A stretch of 64,000 nucleotides of DNA from Chryseobacterium sp. OSA05B. Lineage in GTDB: Bacteria; Bacteroidota; Bacteroidia; Flavobacteriales; Weeksellaceae. The position numbers were made by a program, and so were the translations under genes. Under the pieces are notes generated by a model that was not told the DNA's origin, searched no databases, and saw nothing but the letters and a program-made list of their open reading frames with translations. The stretch lies in assembly GCF_019970065.1 (NCBI RefSeq), contig NZ_JAHXYH010000001.1:248001-312000 (forward strand), given 5' to 3'. Shown in pieces: positions 9,473-18,274 of the stretch (position 1 is its first letter; the number at the start of each line of letters is the position of its first letter).

Positions 9473-10222
9473 ATGTTCGGAGTCCATATTCAGGAATATC
9501 ATTCTATCTATTTAGCGGTTGCTGTTGTTTTGTTCATCCTGTTTCTTTCCTATCAGTGGTGGAGAAAGGAGAAACGGATAAAAATTGTACCCAAAATCAT
9601 TATCATTTCAGCCGTAGGCTTTATCTTTTATAAGCTGGTATTTTTTACCACAACGATGGTATTATTTCTTGGATCTACAGCCAAAGACAACTTCTCTGAA
9701 GATATCAGGGAAGCACAGATTATAGATTTTAAAATTCAAAAAAGCAGTGCTTCCAAAGGAACACTTGCTTATCCGATTGTTCAGTATCAGGATCATACTG
9801 GGCTTCAACGGAAAATGATGGTCGATACCGGCTTTGGCAGTTCTGATGCTCCAAAACTCAATGAAACAGTAAAAATAGTTGTAAACGAAAAAGCGAATCA
9901 GGTCAGACTTGTCACTGACTTGAAGTTGATGACAGGTATCGGCACTTTGATTGTTATTTTCTTTGGTCTGATTATCCTGGCCGGAATTACTGAATATGCG
10001 CTGACTTCAAACCTTGAAAAAGTCCAGAGTGGTGTGGTATTCGGGAGTTTTTATGTGTTAATTCCTCTTCTTATCACGGGAGCAGCTTATTTCTTTGGAA
10101 AATCTGCCTGGGATCATTTCATCAAGGATCACTTTTCACGAAGATTCTGGATTCACAGCTGCATTACCGTAGGCTGCTTACTGTTTATGGTGGGCTATAT
10201 TAATATATTACGGAAAAAGTAG
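9473..10222 (+). CDS. Inner-membrane protein, DUF3592-like
   Basis: 249 residues with about five membrane helices (near 10-28, 38-62, 155-178, 190-210 and 225-245). Between helices 2 and 3 lies a beta-rich soluble segment, TLAYPIVQYQDHTGLQRKMM, followed by DTGFGSSDAPKLNETVKIVV; the 'YP-x-V-x-Y-x-D-x-x-G' and 'G-x-x-V-x-V-x-Y/N' order is that of DUF3592 proteins. It is the last gene of the T6SS island, 22 bases after the lipoprotein. Role unknown; it may be an accessory or second immunity gene. Confidence 0.55.
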   Translation: MFGVHIQEYHSIYLAVAVVLFILFLSYQWWRKEKRIKIVPKIIIISAVGFIFYKLVFFTTTMVLFLGSTAKDNFSEDIREAQIIDFKIQKSSASKGTLAYPIVQYQDHTGLQRKMMVDTGFGSSDAPKLNETVKIVVNEKANQVRLVTDLKLMTGIGTLIVIFFGLIILAGITEYALTSNLEKVQSGVVFGSFYVLIPLLITGAAYFFGKSAWDHFIKDHFSRRFWIHSCITVGCLLFMVGYINILRKK

Positions 10223-10357
10223 AGTATTTTAGATGGTAAGAAACAAGATGCCAGACTTCAGATATCAGATGGTGAATCTATTAATTAAGCCAACAGCAAC
10301 TAGCAACTATACCCAACTCTCAAACCAAAAAACTCTCCGACTCTCAAACCTGCAACC
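10223..10357. repeat. Low-complexity convergent gap
   Basis: 135 bases between the converging membrane-protein and patatin genes. They hold quasi-repeats of short words: ccagacttcagatatcagat, aactagcaacta, and three near copies of 'actctcaaacc / actctccg'. No open frame and no strong hairpin is visible. Similar word-repeat DNA occurs at 11265-11300, 34945-35050 and 63410-63470. Confidence 0.5.
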
Positions 10358-11158
10358 TCAACTTCCGGATTGGCGTAATTCTGTACGAAAACGGCTCGTT
10401 TCATAACTTTCCTCGGCCGCCTGATAACCTACATTGAAAATCTCTTCCAAACGGTCCTTTCTGCGCTCAAAAGTTCCGTAGCTGGACAGTTTCTGAGAAG
10501 AAATAAACCAGTCACAATAATCGAATTTCCCTTTTTCTATTCTGTAGGAAAGAAGATCATAGGAACGGGAAACAATAGCTTTGATTGATTTTAAGTCGTT
10601 GATATCAATGTTATGGGGTGGAGAAACAAAAACACCGATCAGCTTATCACATTCTTCTCTGATAATATCTGCCGGAAAGTTGTTCAGCACGCCTCCGTCA
10701 CAGTACATTTCATCACCGATGATGTAGGGCGTCGTCACTCCGGGAATAGAGCATGATGCGATAATGGCATCCACCACTTTGAAATTTTCGTCAAATATTT
10801 TCTGGGTTCCGGAAACCAGTTCCGTGGCTACAATTTTCACTTCTTTATTCAGATCACCCAATTTCATATCATGGAAAATAGGCTTGAGATAATTTCTAAA
10901 AATAACAGATGAAACCAGCCCCGGCTGATTAAACGTAAAATGTTTCCAGTTGAAGAAGTAAACCGAATTGAAGAACTCTAAAATCTCGTCCGGTGTTTTC
11001 CCGACAGCATACAGACATCCTACAATAGATCCTGCACTGCAGCAGGACAGCACATCTACATCAATTTTCTTTTCGTTCAAGAATTTCAACACTCCTGCAT
11101 GAGCAATCCCTTTGGTACCGCCTCCAGACAAAACCAGTCCTGTTCTCTCAAAATTCAT
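10358..11158 (-). CDS. Patatin-like phospholipase
   Basis: 266 residues. It has the oxyanion loop SGGGTKG (11-17), a nucleophile elbow CCSAG with Ser41, and the Asp154-Gly-Gly of the Ser-Asp dyad in MYCDGGVLNNFP. These are all the expected elements of the patatin family, which hydrolyses acyl esters of membrane lipids. The usual elbow is Gly-x-Ser-x-Gly; here the first Gly is Cys39, which is tolerated in some relatives but is unusual. No signal peptide, so it is likely cytosolic or membrane-associated from inside. It stands alone on the minus strand. Confidence 0.88.
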   Translation of the reverse strand: MNFERTGLVLSGGGTKGIAHAGVLKFLNEKKIDVDVLSCCSAGSIVGCLYAVGKTPDEILEFFNSVYFFNWKHFTFNQPGLVSSVIFRNYLKPIFHDMKLGDLNKEVKIVATELVSGTQKIFDENFKVVDAIIASCSIPGVTTPYIIGDEMYCDGGVLNNFPADIIREECDKLIGVFVSPPHNIDINDLKSIKAIVSRSYDLLSYRIEKGKFDYCDWFISSQKLSSYGTFERRKDRLEEIFNVGYQAAEESYETSRFRTELRQSGS

Positions 11159-11442
11159 AGAATAAATGTAAGGAATCGGGGTGAGAAAACGAGGTTAAAT
11201 TTTAGAAATCTCATATTTTAGAACTATTCTAACAGATAACTCCCGTTAAACTCTGTTTAAAATCAATATCGGAGCTGGAAGCTGGAAGAAGGAGGATGGA
11301 AGTTGCTGTTACACGCTCATTTTAAACCTTTCTATAAAATTCAATAAAACAATCTTAAAAAATTGACAAAACTCAATTCAAGTTATGTTTTAGACGTTCA
11401 ATAACTTCCCTCTTCCCTCTTCACACTTCTTACCCAATTGAT
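11159..11442. other. Intergenic gap with short word repeats
   Basis: 284 bases. The stretch near 11270-11312 consists of repeated words (ggagctggaagctggaagaa, then ggaggatggaag). A purine/pyrimidine-biased copy in the opposite sense (cttccctcttccctcttcac) is at 11405-11425, so the two could pair. No gene seen. Confidence 0.4.
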
Positions 11443-13383
11443 TTACTTCAACAGATATTCCTGCATAAAACGGATCACCGCAAGTCGCTGGAAATCTACA
11501 TTTTCTTTTTTTCTGAATCCGTGGCCTTCATTTTTAGCTTCAAGATACCATACCGTTTTACCCTGGGCTTTTAGCTTGTCTCTCATCTGAACAGCCTCCG
11601 TCACCGGAACTCTAGGATCATTGGTTCCCTGAATGATAAACATCGGTTTCTTGATCTTGTCAATATTGTTCAAAGGAGCAATTTTAGTAAAGAATTCAGC
11701 CATTTTAGGGATTCTTTCATCACCGTACTCTACCCTTCTCAGATCTCTTCTGTATTCTTCCGTGTTTTTAAGGAAGGTATTAAAATCGGAGATTCCTACA
11801 ATATCTACAGAACATCTGATTTTATCGGCATATTCGTAAGCGGTAGCCAGGGTCATAAAACCACCGTAGCTTCCACCCATGATCATAATTCTGTCTTTGT
11901 CCAGTTCGGGCTGTTTCGCGATCCAGTCGAGAAGGCTTCCGATATCTTTTACGGAATTCATTCTCAGATCCCAGTTATCCGCTGCAATGAAGGTTTTCCC
12001 GAAGCCTGAAGATCCTCTTACATTAGGATAAATCATGGCAATGCCCATTTCATTAGTGAAATAGTTTGAAGAACCTATGGATGACGCCATCGACTGTCCT
12101 TCCGGCCCCCCGTGGATGTTAATGATCACAGGCCTCTTCCCTGTAAATTTTGATGCCGCAGGATAGTAGAACCCGGAGATTTTCATATTGTCAAAACTCT
12201 TCCATCCGATCAGCTTCGGAACAGACATATCTGCAGGCTGCATTTCACCCTGCTCGCTTTCTGTCCATCTTTCAATATTCTGGCTGGCCATATCCATTTT
12301 ATATACATCCGAACCGGAATTAGCCGCAGATCTTGAGAAATAAAGCGATTTTCCGTCATTCGAAAACTTCACACCACCAATTAATCCAGCCGGAATCTGG
12401 CTCACCGGTGCATATTTTTTGGTTGCCGTATCAAGAATATACAATTTATTGATTCCGCTTTCATTCGTTACAAAGGCCATTTTTGACTGATCTTCAGATA
12501 AATCATAATCCTCAACGTTCCAAGGGATGGATGACGTCAGATATTCGGTCTTTTTCGTTTTTAAATTTAAAACAGCCAGTCTGCTGAATTCATTATTCCG
12601 GTCTGTCACATAGAAAATTTCATCCGGATTTTTACTGAAAGATGCGCCGCCCTGCGCTACTCCTTTTTCTTTTCGGTCGGTAACAGGCTCCAGCTTTTTG
12701 GTTTCCAGATCATAGATATACAGGTAAGAGTCGTTGGCAGAAACATATTCTCCGATCAAAAGCTTTTTACCGTCTTCAGACAGATCGGAGATTCCCCAGC
12801 CGCCGCCTTTTAATTCAAGAACAAGCTGTGTGTCTTCAGGCTTTAAAGGGTTCATATAATAAATATCCCTGTCGCCACCATTTCTTTTCGTAGATGAGAA
12901 GTAGAATCCTGAACCGTCTTTTTTCCACTTCATCCCGCCGTTCTGGGATCTTCCGCCATCGGTAAGCAGTTTGGACTCCAGGGTTTTAAGATCAAGCTTA
13001 AAAAGTTGTCCAAATTCATTTCCTCCCGTATCTTTCGTATAGATCAGATACTCCCCTTTTACAGGCTCGTAGGATGCTGTATTCACCGGTTCATCAAAGA
13101 ATGTGATCTGTTTTCTGTCTCCCATCGGTACCGTGATTTTATGAAGCTGATTGGTAGACGCAAAACGGGTCACGGCAATAATTTCTTTTCCGTTAGGATG
13201 AACGCTTGCAATCCCTGCATTTCTGCTTTCGGAATATTTTTTAATCGCCTGATTCAGATTTTTAGGAATCGGCAGAATATTCTCGGCAATAAGGTTTTCG
13301 TTGGGACTTATAAATTCATTTTTCGTCTGTGCAGACAGGAGTCCGGCCAATGACAGAGCAAGAATGATATAGTTGTTCTTCAT
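11443..13383 (-). CDS. Secreted S9 prolyl-oligopeptidase-family peptidase
   Basis: 646 residues with a Sec signal peptide (MKNNYIILALSLAGLLSAQT). Residues about 50-390 are a WD40/PD40-like beta-propeller (repeats such as SGFYFSSTKRNGGDRDIYYM and KSLYFSRSAANSGSDVYKM), which gates access to the active site. The C-terminal alpha/beta-hydrolase domain has Ser505 in GGSYGGF, Asp589 in GTNDPRVP and His621 in NEGHGF, a complete triad. Members release dipeptides or acyl amino acids from peptides, here probably in the periplasm. Length is normal for the family. Confidence 0.93.
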   Translation of the reverse strand: MKNNYIILALSLAGLLSAQTKNEFISPNENLIAENILPIPKNLNQAIKKYSESRNAGIASVHPNGKEIIAVTRFASTNQLHKITVPMGDRKQITFFDEPVNTASYEPVKGEYLIYTKDTGGNEFGQLFKLDLKTLESKLLTDGGRSQNGGMKWKKDGSGFYFSSTKRNGGDRDIYYMNPLKPEDTQLVLELKGGGWGISDLSEDGKKLLIGEYVSANDSYLYIYDLETKKLEPVTDRKEKGVAQGGASFSKNPDEIFYVTDRNNEFSRLAVLNLKTKKTEYLTSSIPWNVEDYDLSEDQSKMAFVTNESGINKLYILDTATKKYAPVSQIPAGLIGGVKFSNDGKSLYFSRSAANSGSDVYKMDMASQNIERWTESEQGEMQPADMSVPKLIGWKSFDNMKISGFYYPAASKFTGKRPVIINIHGGPEGQSMASSIGSSNYFTNEMGIAMIYPNVRGSSGFGKTFIAADNWDLRMNSVKDIGSLLDWIAKQPELDKDRIMIMGGSYGGFMTLATAYEYADKIRCSVDIVGISDFNTFLKNTEEYRRDLRRVEYGDERIPKMAEFFTKIAPLNNIDKIKKPMFIIQGTNDPRVPVTEAVQMRDKLKAQGKTVWYLEAKNEGHGFRKKENVDFQRLAVIRFMQEYLLK

Positions 13384-13406
13384 TTTTTTAATTTTCCCTG
13401 AATTTA

Positions 13407-13436
13407 CAAAAAAACCACAGACAAAATGCCTGTGGT
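13407..13436 (-). terminator. Rho-independent terminator
   Basis: On the minus strand a 7-bp stem (ACCACAG with CTGTGGT, 13414-13420 and 13430-13436) is followed by seven T. It closes the PH-domain gene and separates it from the S9 peptidase. Confidence 0.8.
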
Positions 13437-13461
13437 CGGTATATTAAGATATAAGATCTTC

Positions 13462-14076
13462 TTAATTATTGATATATTTTTCAAAGATGGCCGAGAAATC
13501 TTTCTGATTGTATTTCTCATAGCTGCTCTTAGACCAGTTGAAAACATATTCATTCACATATTGCAATTCCTGGCTTTTGGATACATTTTCCTGCTTTCCG
13601 GCAGCGACTGTTGTAATCGCTTTCTGAAGGCTGTCTACAGAGAACCCTAAAATCGACTGATTGTGGTGTACTTCCTGCTGAATCGCCAAAAGAGCTTTGT
13701 AAAGATCTTTTAACTGATCGATCTGACCTTTGCTTACACTGATCATCAAGGGAACATTTCCGGTATGGAATGAAATTTCCACATCAAGATCAATGGTTCC
13801 TGCAGTCTGCAGCGCTATATTTGAAAAAGGAAACTGATAATATTCGTATCTCCTTAAAATCCTCTTTTTGTCCAGAGCACTGGCTCCGTCGATATGAATT
13901 AATGCTCTGTTGGTAAAGCAGTATTCATCTCTTTTAGATTTGATTAAGAAAAAGATCCTTTCATTATCTTCCGATAAAATATAATCGTCCGAGTCTACTT
14001 TGTCATAATCCTGAGACGGGATAATTTTTCCGATATCACCAAGACCTAATGCTTCTGCGGCAAGTTTTTTAAACAT
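13462..14076 (-). CDS. PH-domain protein of the YvbH type
   Basis: 204 residues, soluble. The first 125 residues form a bacterial PH domain (FFLIKSKRDEYCFTNRALIH, then RRYEYYQFPFSNI and the closing helix). Residues about 135-204 match the oligomerisation extension of YvbH-like proteins (HHNQSILGFSVDSLQKAI, ending in FNWSKSSYEKYNQKDFS). Such proteins form ring-shaped oligomers; their function is not known. It is 29 bases downstream of lpdA on the same strand and ends in a terminator. Confidence 0.8.
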   Translation of the reverse strand: MFKKLAAEALGLGDIGKIIPSQDYDKVDSDDYILSEDNERIFFLIKSKRDEYCFTNRALIHIDGASALDKKRILRRYEYYQFPFSNIALQTAGTIDLDVEISFHTGNVPLMISVSKGQIDQLKDLYKALLAIQQEVHHNQSILGFSVDSLQKAITTVAAGKQENVSKSQELQYVNEYVFNWSKSSYEKYNQKDFSAIFEKYINN

Positions 14077-14105
14077 CTTTGAATACGTTATTAGTTATGT
14101 ATGAA

Positions 14106-15494
14106 TTAGATGTGGATCACTTCACCGTAAGCTGCTGCTGCTGCTTCCATAATCGCTTCAGAAACCGTTGGGTGCGGGTGGATCGATTTAATGATCTCAT
14201 GACCTGTAGTTTCCAGTTTTCTGGCAACCACTGCTTCTGCCACCATATCTGTAACGCCTTCTCCGATCATATGGCATCCTAACCATTCACCGTATTTAGC
14301 ATCAAAAATAACTTTGATAAAACCGTCTGTATTTCCGTTAGCAGTAGCTTTACCACTTGCAGAAAGAGGGAATTTACCTACTTTGATTTCGTATCCTTTT
14401 TCTTTAGCCTGCTTTTCTGTAAGACCTACAGAAGCTACTTCAGGGTGACAGTATGTACATCCAGGGATATTGCCATAGTCGATTTTCTCAACGTGCATTC
14501 CTTTGATTTTTTCTACACAAGTGATTCCTTCAGCAGAAGCAACGTGTGCCAACGCCTGAGTAGGAATGATATCACCGATTGCGTAGTAACCCGGCACTGA
14601 AGTTTCGTACCATTCGTTCACTAAAACTCTTCCTTTATCTGTCTGGATTCCCACTTCTTCCAATCCGATATTTTCGATATTGGCAGCGATACCTACAGCA
14701 GAAAGTAAAATATCAGCTTCAAGGGTAATGGTTCCGTTCGCTGTTTTTACAGTAGCTTTTACGCCTTCACCGCTGGTGTCAACACTTTCTACTGATGCAT
14801 TGGTCATGATCTCGATTCCTGTCTTTTTAAGAGATTTTTCCAAGTGCTTAGAAATTTCTTCATCTTCTACAGGAACGATGTTTGGCATAAATTCTACAAC
14901 GGTTACTTTAGTTCCCATTGTATTATAGAAATCAGCAAATTCTACCCCGATAGCTCCAGAACCTACAACAATCATAGATTTCGGCTGCTCAGGAAGAGAT
15001 AATGCCTGTCTGTATCCGATTACTTTTTTACCATCCTGAGGAAGGTTTGGTAGTTCTCTTGAACGTGCTCCTGTTGCAATAATGATGTGTTGTGCTGCAT
15101 ATTCAGTCATTTTACCATCTTTATCTGTCACAGAAACTTTTTTACCTTTCTGAACTGTAGCTGTCCCAAGAATCACATCGATCTTGTTCTTCTTCATCAG
15201 GAATTCAATTCCTTTGCTCATTTTACTGGCTACGCCACGGCTTCTCTGAATCACGTTTGGAAATTCAAAACTGGCTTCCACTTTATTCAGACCATAGTCT
15301 TCAGCATGGTTGATATAATGAAAAACCTGCGCAGATTTCAGTAAAGCTTTCGTAGGAATACATCCCCAGTTCAGGCAGATACCTCCTAAGTTTTCTTTCT
15401 CGATAATTGCAGTTTTGAAACCTAATTGTGCTGCTCTGATCGCAGTAACATAACCTCCAGGACCGCTTCCGATGACAATGATATCGTAGTTCAT
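14106..15494 (-). CDS. lpdA: Dihydrolipoyl dehydrogenase (E3)
   Basis: 462 residues. It reoxidises lipoamide of 2-oxoacid dehydrogenase complexes using FAD and NAD+. Seen: the N-terminal FAD fold VIGSGPGGYV, the redox disulfide Cys40-Cys45 in GGICLNWGCIPTK, the NAD fold VVGSGAIGVEFADF, the second FAD motif YAIGDI, and the C-terminal His-Pro-His441-Pro-Thr-Val-Ser-Glu446 that acts as base in the partner subunit. All key residues are present and the length is standard. The fused E1 at 54880-57312 could be one of its partners. Confidence 0.97.
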   Translation of the reverse strand: MNYDIIVIGSGPGGYVTAIRAAQLGFKTAIIEKENLGGICLNWGCIPTKALLKSAQVFHYINHAEDYGLNKVEASFEFPNVIQRSRGVASKMSKGIEFLMKKNKIDVILGTATVQKGKKVSVTDKDGKMTEYAAQHIIIATGARSRELPNLPQDGKKVIGYRQALSLPEQPKSMIVVGSGAIGVEFADFYNTMGTKVTVVEFMPNIVPVEDEEISKHLEKSLKKTGIEIMTNASVESVDTSGEGVKATVKTANGTITLEADILLSAVGIAANIENIGLEEVGIQTDKGRVLVNEWYETSVPGYYAIGDIIPTQALAHVASAEGITCVEKIKGMHVEKIDYGNIPGCTYCHPEVASVGLTEKQAKEKGYEIKVGKFPLSASGKATANGNTDGFIKVIFDAKYGEWLGCHMIGEGVTDMVAEAVVARKLETTGHEIIKSIHPHPTVSEAIMEAAAAAYGEVIHI

Positions 15495-15773
15495 TATTTT
15501 AAAAATTTTTATGCGAATTTAAGGAAAAATATTGGATGTTTTATGTTATGCCATTTCATATTTCACTGAATGCTAACTTCATTTTGACTGCTACCGGCCA
15601 ACCTGATCTTCATGAATGTATTTTTTGGGATCCCATCTCAAGTTCTGAGTTTTTAATTTTAAACTTTGACACAAAATCACAACCAAGTGATTTAGATATT
15701 AAAAAAGAAAAATAATCATTTATAAATGAATACTTTATGATTATTTTCATATTTTTGCGAAAATTTAAACAAA

Positions 15774-16658
15774 ATGAAAACTAAGAATTTTATTTCGATC
15801 CTACTTCTGTGGGGACTGTTCGTTAACGCTCAGGTTGGTATTAGAACGACCACTCCGAACAGTACTCTGGCAGTGGCAGGATCGCTGGGTGCTGATTATA
15901 AACAAATCACTACAACAACCTACAATATTACGGCCACAGATCATTATATCACCTATGATGGAGCGGCCAATGCTACATTTACCCTTCCTGTCATCGGAAC
16001 GGGAACAGCAAGTTATACGGGAAGGATTTATAAAATCAAGAACATTTCTGCTTTCGGAATTACACTTCAGGCTTCAAGTGGTAATACCCTGAGAATTGAC
16101 AATACACCGGTTACCTCTTTTGTAATTCCTACAGGCGCTTACGCTGAAGTGGTGAACAACAGCAATACAACGGGTGGAACATGGGATTTGTCCTTTACCG
16201 TTCTGCCAAAACCCAGTAACGTAGACATTTATGGGGTACAGCTTTCTATTCCTCCTCACGGGAATGGTAGTCCTGGAGTTAATGACTGGACTAACCACAC
16301 GGTAACCTCTTATGATACGGGAACAGGATCAGATGCATGGTGGGTGATCAGCAAAGCCTCTACAACCTATGCTCACACGGCAGCCTATTCAAATACCAGC
16401 CGAATGACAATCGTTTATGAATACCAAGGCCCCGCGTTCAATGTGACCAATATGTATCCGATTTTAACAGCGGGAAACAATTCCAGTTTTCCTGATGTTT
16501 TTACCGCTTCGTTTGTCAGTCTTGCCAATGTTTCAGGCAAAACAAGACTTACAGTTTCAGTTGCCCGTATTGATTTCATAGGGACTAACGGAGGAAACAA
16601 CAGTAACTGGACGGGGACTTTCCTTCTGAATTTGCTCCTGGCGAGAAAGTTGTATTAA
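15774..16658 (+). CDS. Secreted surface protein of the 'VGI-TTPN' type
   Basis: 294 residues with a Sec signal peptide ending at ...LFVNAQ, followed by VGIRTTTPNSTLAVAGSLG, the opening found in many flavobacterial cell-surface repeat proteins. The remainder is Thr/Ser/Asn-rich and beta-structured (TLPVIGTGTASYTGRIYKI; TWDLSFTVLP) with no enzymatic motif and no type IX tail. It stands alone between lpdA (divergent) and the RHS locus (convergent). A TATTTTTG box at 15750-15757 could be its -7 element, but no good -33 box is seen. The gene at 58249 belongs to the same loose class. Confidence 0.6.
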   Translation: MKTKNFISILLLWGLFVNAQVGIRTTTPNSTLAVAGSLGADYKQITTTTYNITATDHYITYDGAANATFTLPVIGTGTASYTGRIYKIKNISAFGITLQASSGNTLRIDNTPVTSFVIPTGAYAEVVNNSNTTGGTWDLSFTVLPKPSNVDIYGVQLSIPPHGNGSPGVNDWTNHTVTSYDTGTGSDAWWVISKASTTYAHTAAYSNTSRMTIVYEYQGPAFNVTNMYPILTAGNNSSFPDVFTASFVSLANVSGKTRLTVSVARIDFIGTNGGNNSNWTGTFLLNLLLARKLY

Positions 16659-16688
16659 GATTACTAAGATAAATATATCAGTTTAAAT

Positions 16689-16719
16689 AAAACTCCACCG
16701 CAATTGCGGTGGGGTTTTA
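16689..16719. terminator. Bidirectional terminator
   Basis: Perfect 7-bp stem CCACCGC/GCGGTGG with AATT loop (16695-16712), flanked by A-rich and T-rich arms, so it can stop transcription from both the surface-protein gene and the RHS locus. It takes the same place behind the last immunity gene as the inter-cassette hairpins do. The bases 16738-16765 (gtgcaagagcaaggggga) look like a decayed copy of the GCGAGC block seen at 21210-21240. Confidence 0.8.
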
Positions 16720-16780
16720 TTATCTTCCACACCATACCATCGTGCAAGAGCAAGGGGGAAACATTATGTATTGTTTTTTT

Positions 16781-17215
16781 TTATAGAAAAGACTTTGCTT
16801 CATTTGTATAATCAATTTTATAATGATTTTTATCTTTTTCAATATATATAAATTTATATTTTGGTAACTGTTCTTTGTTTAATTTTATTTTATGCTTATT
16901 ATCAATAATAATTTCTGCCTCTTTATTATTAAAAATTACACAAGAGTTTGTAAGCCCTAACATAGGCATGGTTTTACTTTTTTCATTCAGAACTATACTA
17001 TCATCATTTTTAACGGTTATAAGATTATCAAATCCCGATGTAAAGGTTAAAAAAGATTTATTTTTATCACTTGCATTAAAATGCTTAATCATTACTCTTG
17101 AACGCACATTATCAACCACTTCCATTTCTTTACCATATTCTTCAGTTGTCTTTACAGCAGAACAGCTTATAAAAACAAACGAAAAGCAGATTATTATTCT
17201 ATTAAAAGCTTTCAT
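16781..17215 (-). CDS. Lipoprotein, putative immunity to RHS tip D
   Basis: 144 residues with a lipoprotein signal (MKAFNRIIICFSFVFISC, Cys18). The mature part is small and Lys/Asp/Asn-rich with alternating beta strands (SCVIFNNKEAEIIIDNKHKI). No known family is recognised. Its ATG overlaps the stop of tip D by one base (TAATG), so the two are translated together. All four RHS tips here are followed by a short lipoprotein; this is the strongest argument for an immunity role. AT content is high compared with housekeeping neighbours, as is usual for such modules. Confidence 0.6.
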   Translation of the reverse strand: MKAFNRIIICFSFVFISCSAVKTTEEYGKEMEVVDNVRSRVMIKHFNASDKNKSFLTFTSGFDNLITVKNDDSIVLNEKSKTMPMLGLTNSCVIFNNKEAEIIIDNKHKIKLNKEQLPKYKFIYIEKDKNHYKIDYTNEAKSFL

Positions 17216-18138
17216 TATCTCGTTTTTGGTTGTTGTTTTTCTATTAGTTTTATGGACTCTGTCCTTTGTTCTGGAGTGATTTTTGTACCAGGACCTCCTT
17301 TACGCATTAAATCATCTGGAGGTGAGGCTAAAGTGACTTTACTGTCATGTTTCTGTCCAGCAGTATGAAGGTCTTCATGAGCCCCTGTTTTAGCTAGTTG
17401 TTTACTATCCCTTTTATCAAAGAGTAAATTACCACTTGCATCCATAGGCATTCCTTGGGTTGTGTAAACATTAATTTGGGTTCTATTGGTTTGTGTATTA
17501 TTAGTAGTATCAGCCATTCCATTAGTTAAAGCTACATTATTATCAATAAATGCTTGGCTTTTTCCTTTAAAATCATCCACGTTATTAGTATCATAACCAA
17601 TATTATAATCTCTTATAATAGTAGCTTTATTGCTTTCACTAAAAGTAATATTGACCTGATTACCATCAGAATCTTTCCCTCCAAAAGAAGAAACAATTTG
17701 TGCATTCCGCTCTTGATTTAATGTTGCCATTTGATCTTTAGAAAGAACTCCTACTGTATTATTTACAGGTTTATATGTAAGATGTAAGTTGACAGTCTTG
17801 TTTTCTAAGTTTCTACTTGCCTGCCATTCCAATCCTTCTAATTCTCTACCATCTATAACTCTATTTTCAGCAAAATTGTAATGCGATTGATAAGAATACT
17901 TTTCAGAAAGCGGATCAATATTAAAAAATCTTCCCACATCTGGCATATAATTTCTCCATTTAAAACTATAAAATCCAGTCTCTTGAAGTTCCTGTTCCTG
18001 AAACTTATAATTTTTATACGTATTCTGTCCAAAGAAAGCAATTCCTGTCTTCAGATGATTCATCCCAAAAGGATAATAATCATTGGCATCTGTGATTTCA
18101 AGAGCACCTGTGCTGTTTCTACCGAAACTTATTCTCAC
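17215..18138 (-). CDS. Orphan RHS C-terminal tip D with metzincin motif
   Basis: 307 residues without a convincing start: the first residues (RISFGRNSTGALEITDANDY) lie inside RHS core homology, and a GTG at 18138 is the only candidate. After the core comes FFNIDPLSEKYSYQSHYNFA and ENRVIDGRELEGLE, the pre-tip of another RHS subfamily. The tip proper (about 110-307) contains HEDLHTAGQKHD at 17344-17379, which fits the metzincin zinc signature HExxHxxGxxH/D exactly. The tip therefore probably is a zinc protease toxin. It lacks promoter and start, so it is likely a silent cassette that becomes active by recombination onto the upstream full-length RHS gene. Immunity gene overlaps by one base. Confidence 0.68.
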   Translation of the reverse strand: MRISFGRNSTGALEITDANDYYPFGMNHLKTGIAFFGQNTYKNYKFQEQELQETGFYSFKWRNYMPDVGRFFNIDPLSEKYSYQSHYNFAENRVIDGRELEGLEWQASRNLENKTVNLHLTYKPVNNTVGVLSKDQMATLNQERNAQIVSSFGGKDSDGNQVNITFSESNKATIIRDYNIGYDTNNVDDFKGKSQAFIDNNVALTNGMADTTNNTQTNRTQINVYTTQGMPMDASGNLLFDKRDSKQLAKTGAHEDLHTAGQKHDSKVTLASPPDDLMRKGGPGTKITPEQRTESIKLIEKQQPKTR

Positions 18139-18243
18139 ATTTACTAAATGATCTTTGTACTGATAAATATAGCAGTTTAAACGAAATAATAAAAAACCAC
18201 TGCAATTTTACAGTGGTTTTGTTTTTATCTGGGACACAAGCGA
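18006..18243 (-). repeat. Direct repeat, copy 2 (RHS core end plus terminator)
   Basis: About 240 bases, roughly 95% identical by eye to 19487-19723. It covers the last RHS core codons and the hairpin between cassettes. The copies differ by scattered substitutions and an indel in the T tract. Such long direct repeats are suitable for homologous exchange of tips. Confidence 0.85.
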
Positions 18244-18260
18244 CACGTTCGCCAATGGGC
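18191..18260 (-). terminator. Inter-cassette element behind immunity gene C
   Basis: Stem CCACTG/CAGTGG (18197-18202 with 18211-18216) between A-rich and T-rich arms, so it can work as a terminator in both directions. Next to it (18236-18260) is a degenerate form of the GCGAGC block seen at 21210-21240. The element also occurs at 19674-19725 and 21166-21240. Confidence 0.75.
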
Positions 18261-18274
18261 ATAATTTCAAGAGC

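Noticed and set aside
17881..18147. Plus-strand open frames across the RHS locus
   Set aside because: They are complementary to RHS core or tip codons that show clear family sequence on the minus strand; no independent coding character.
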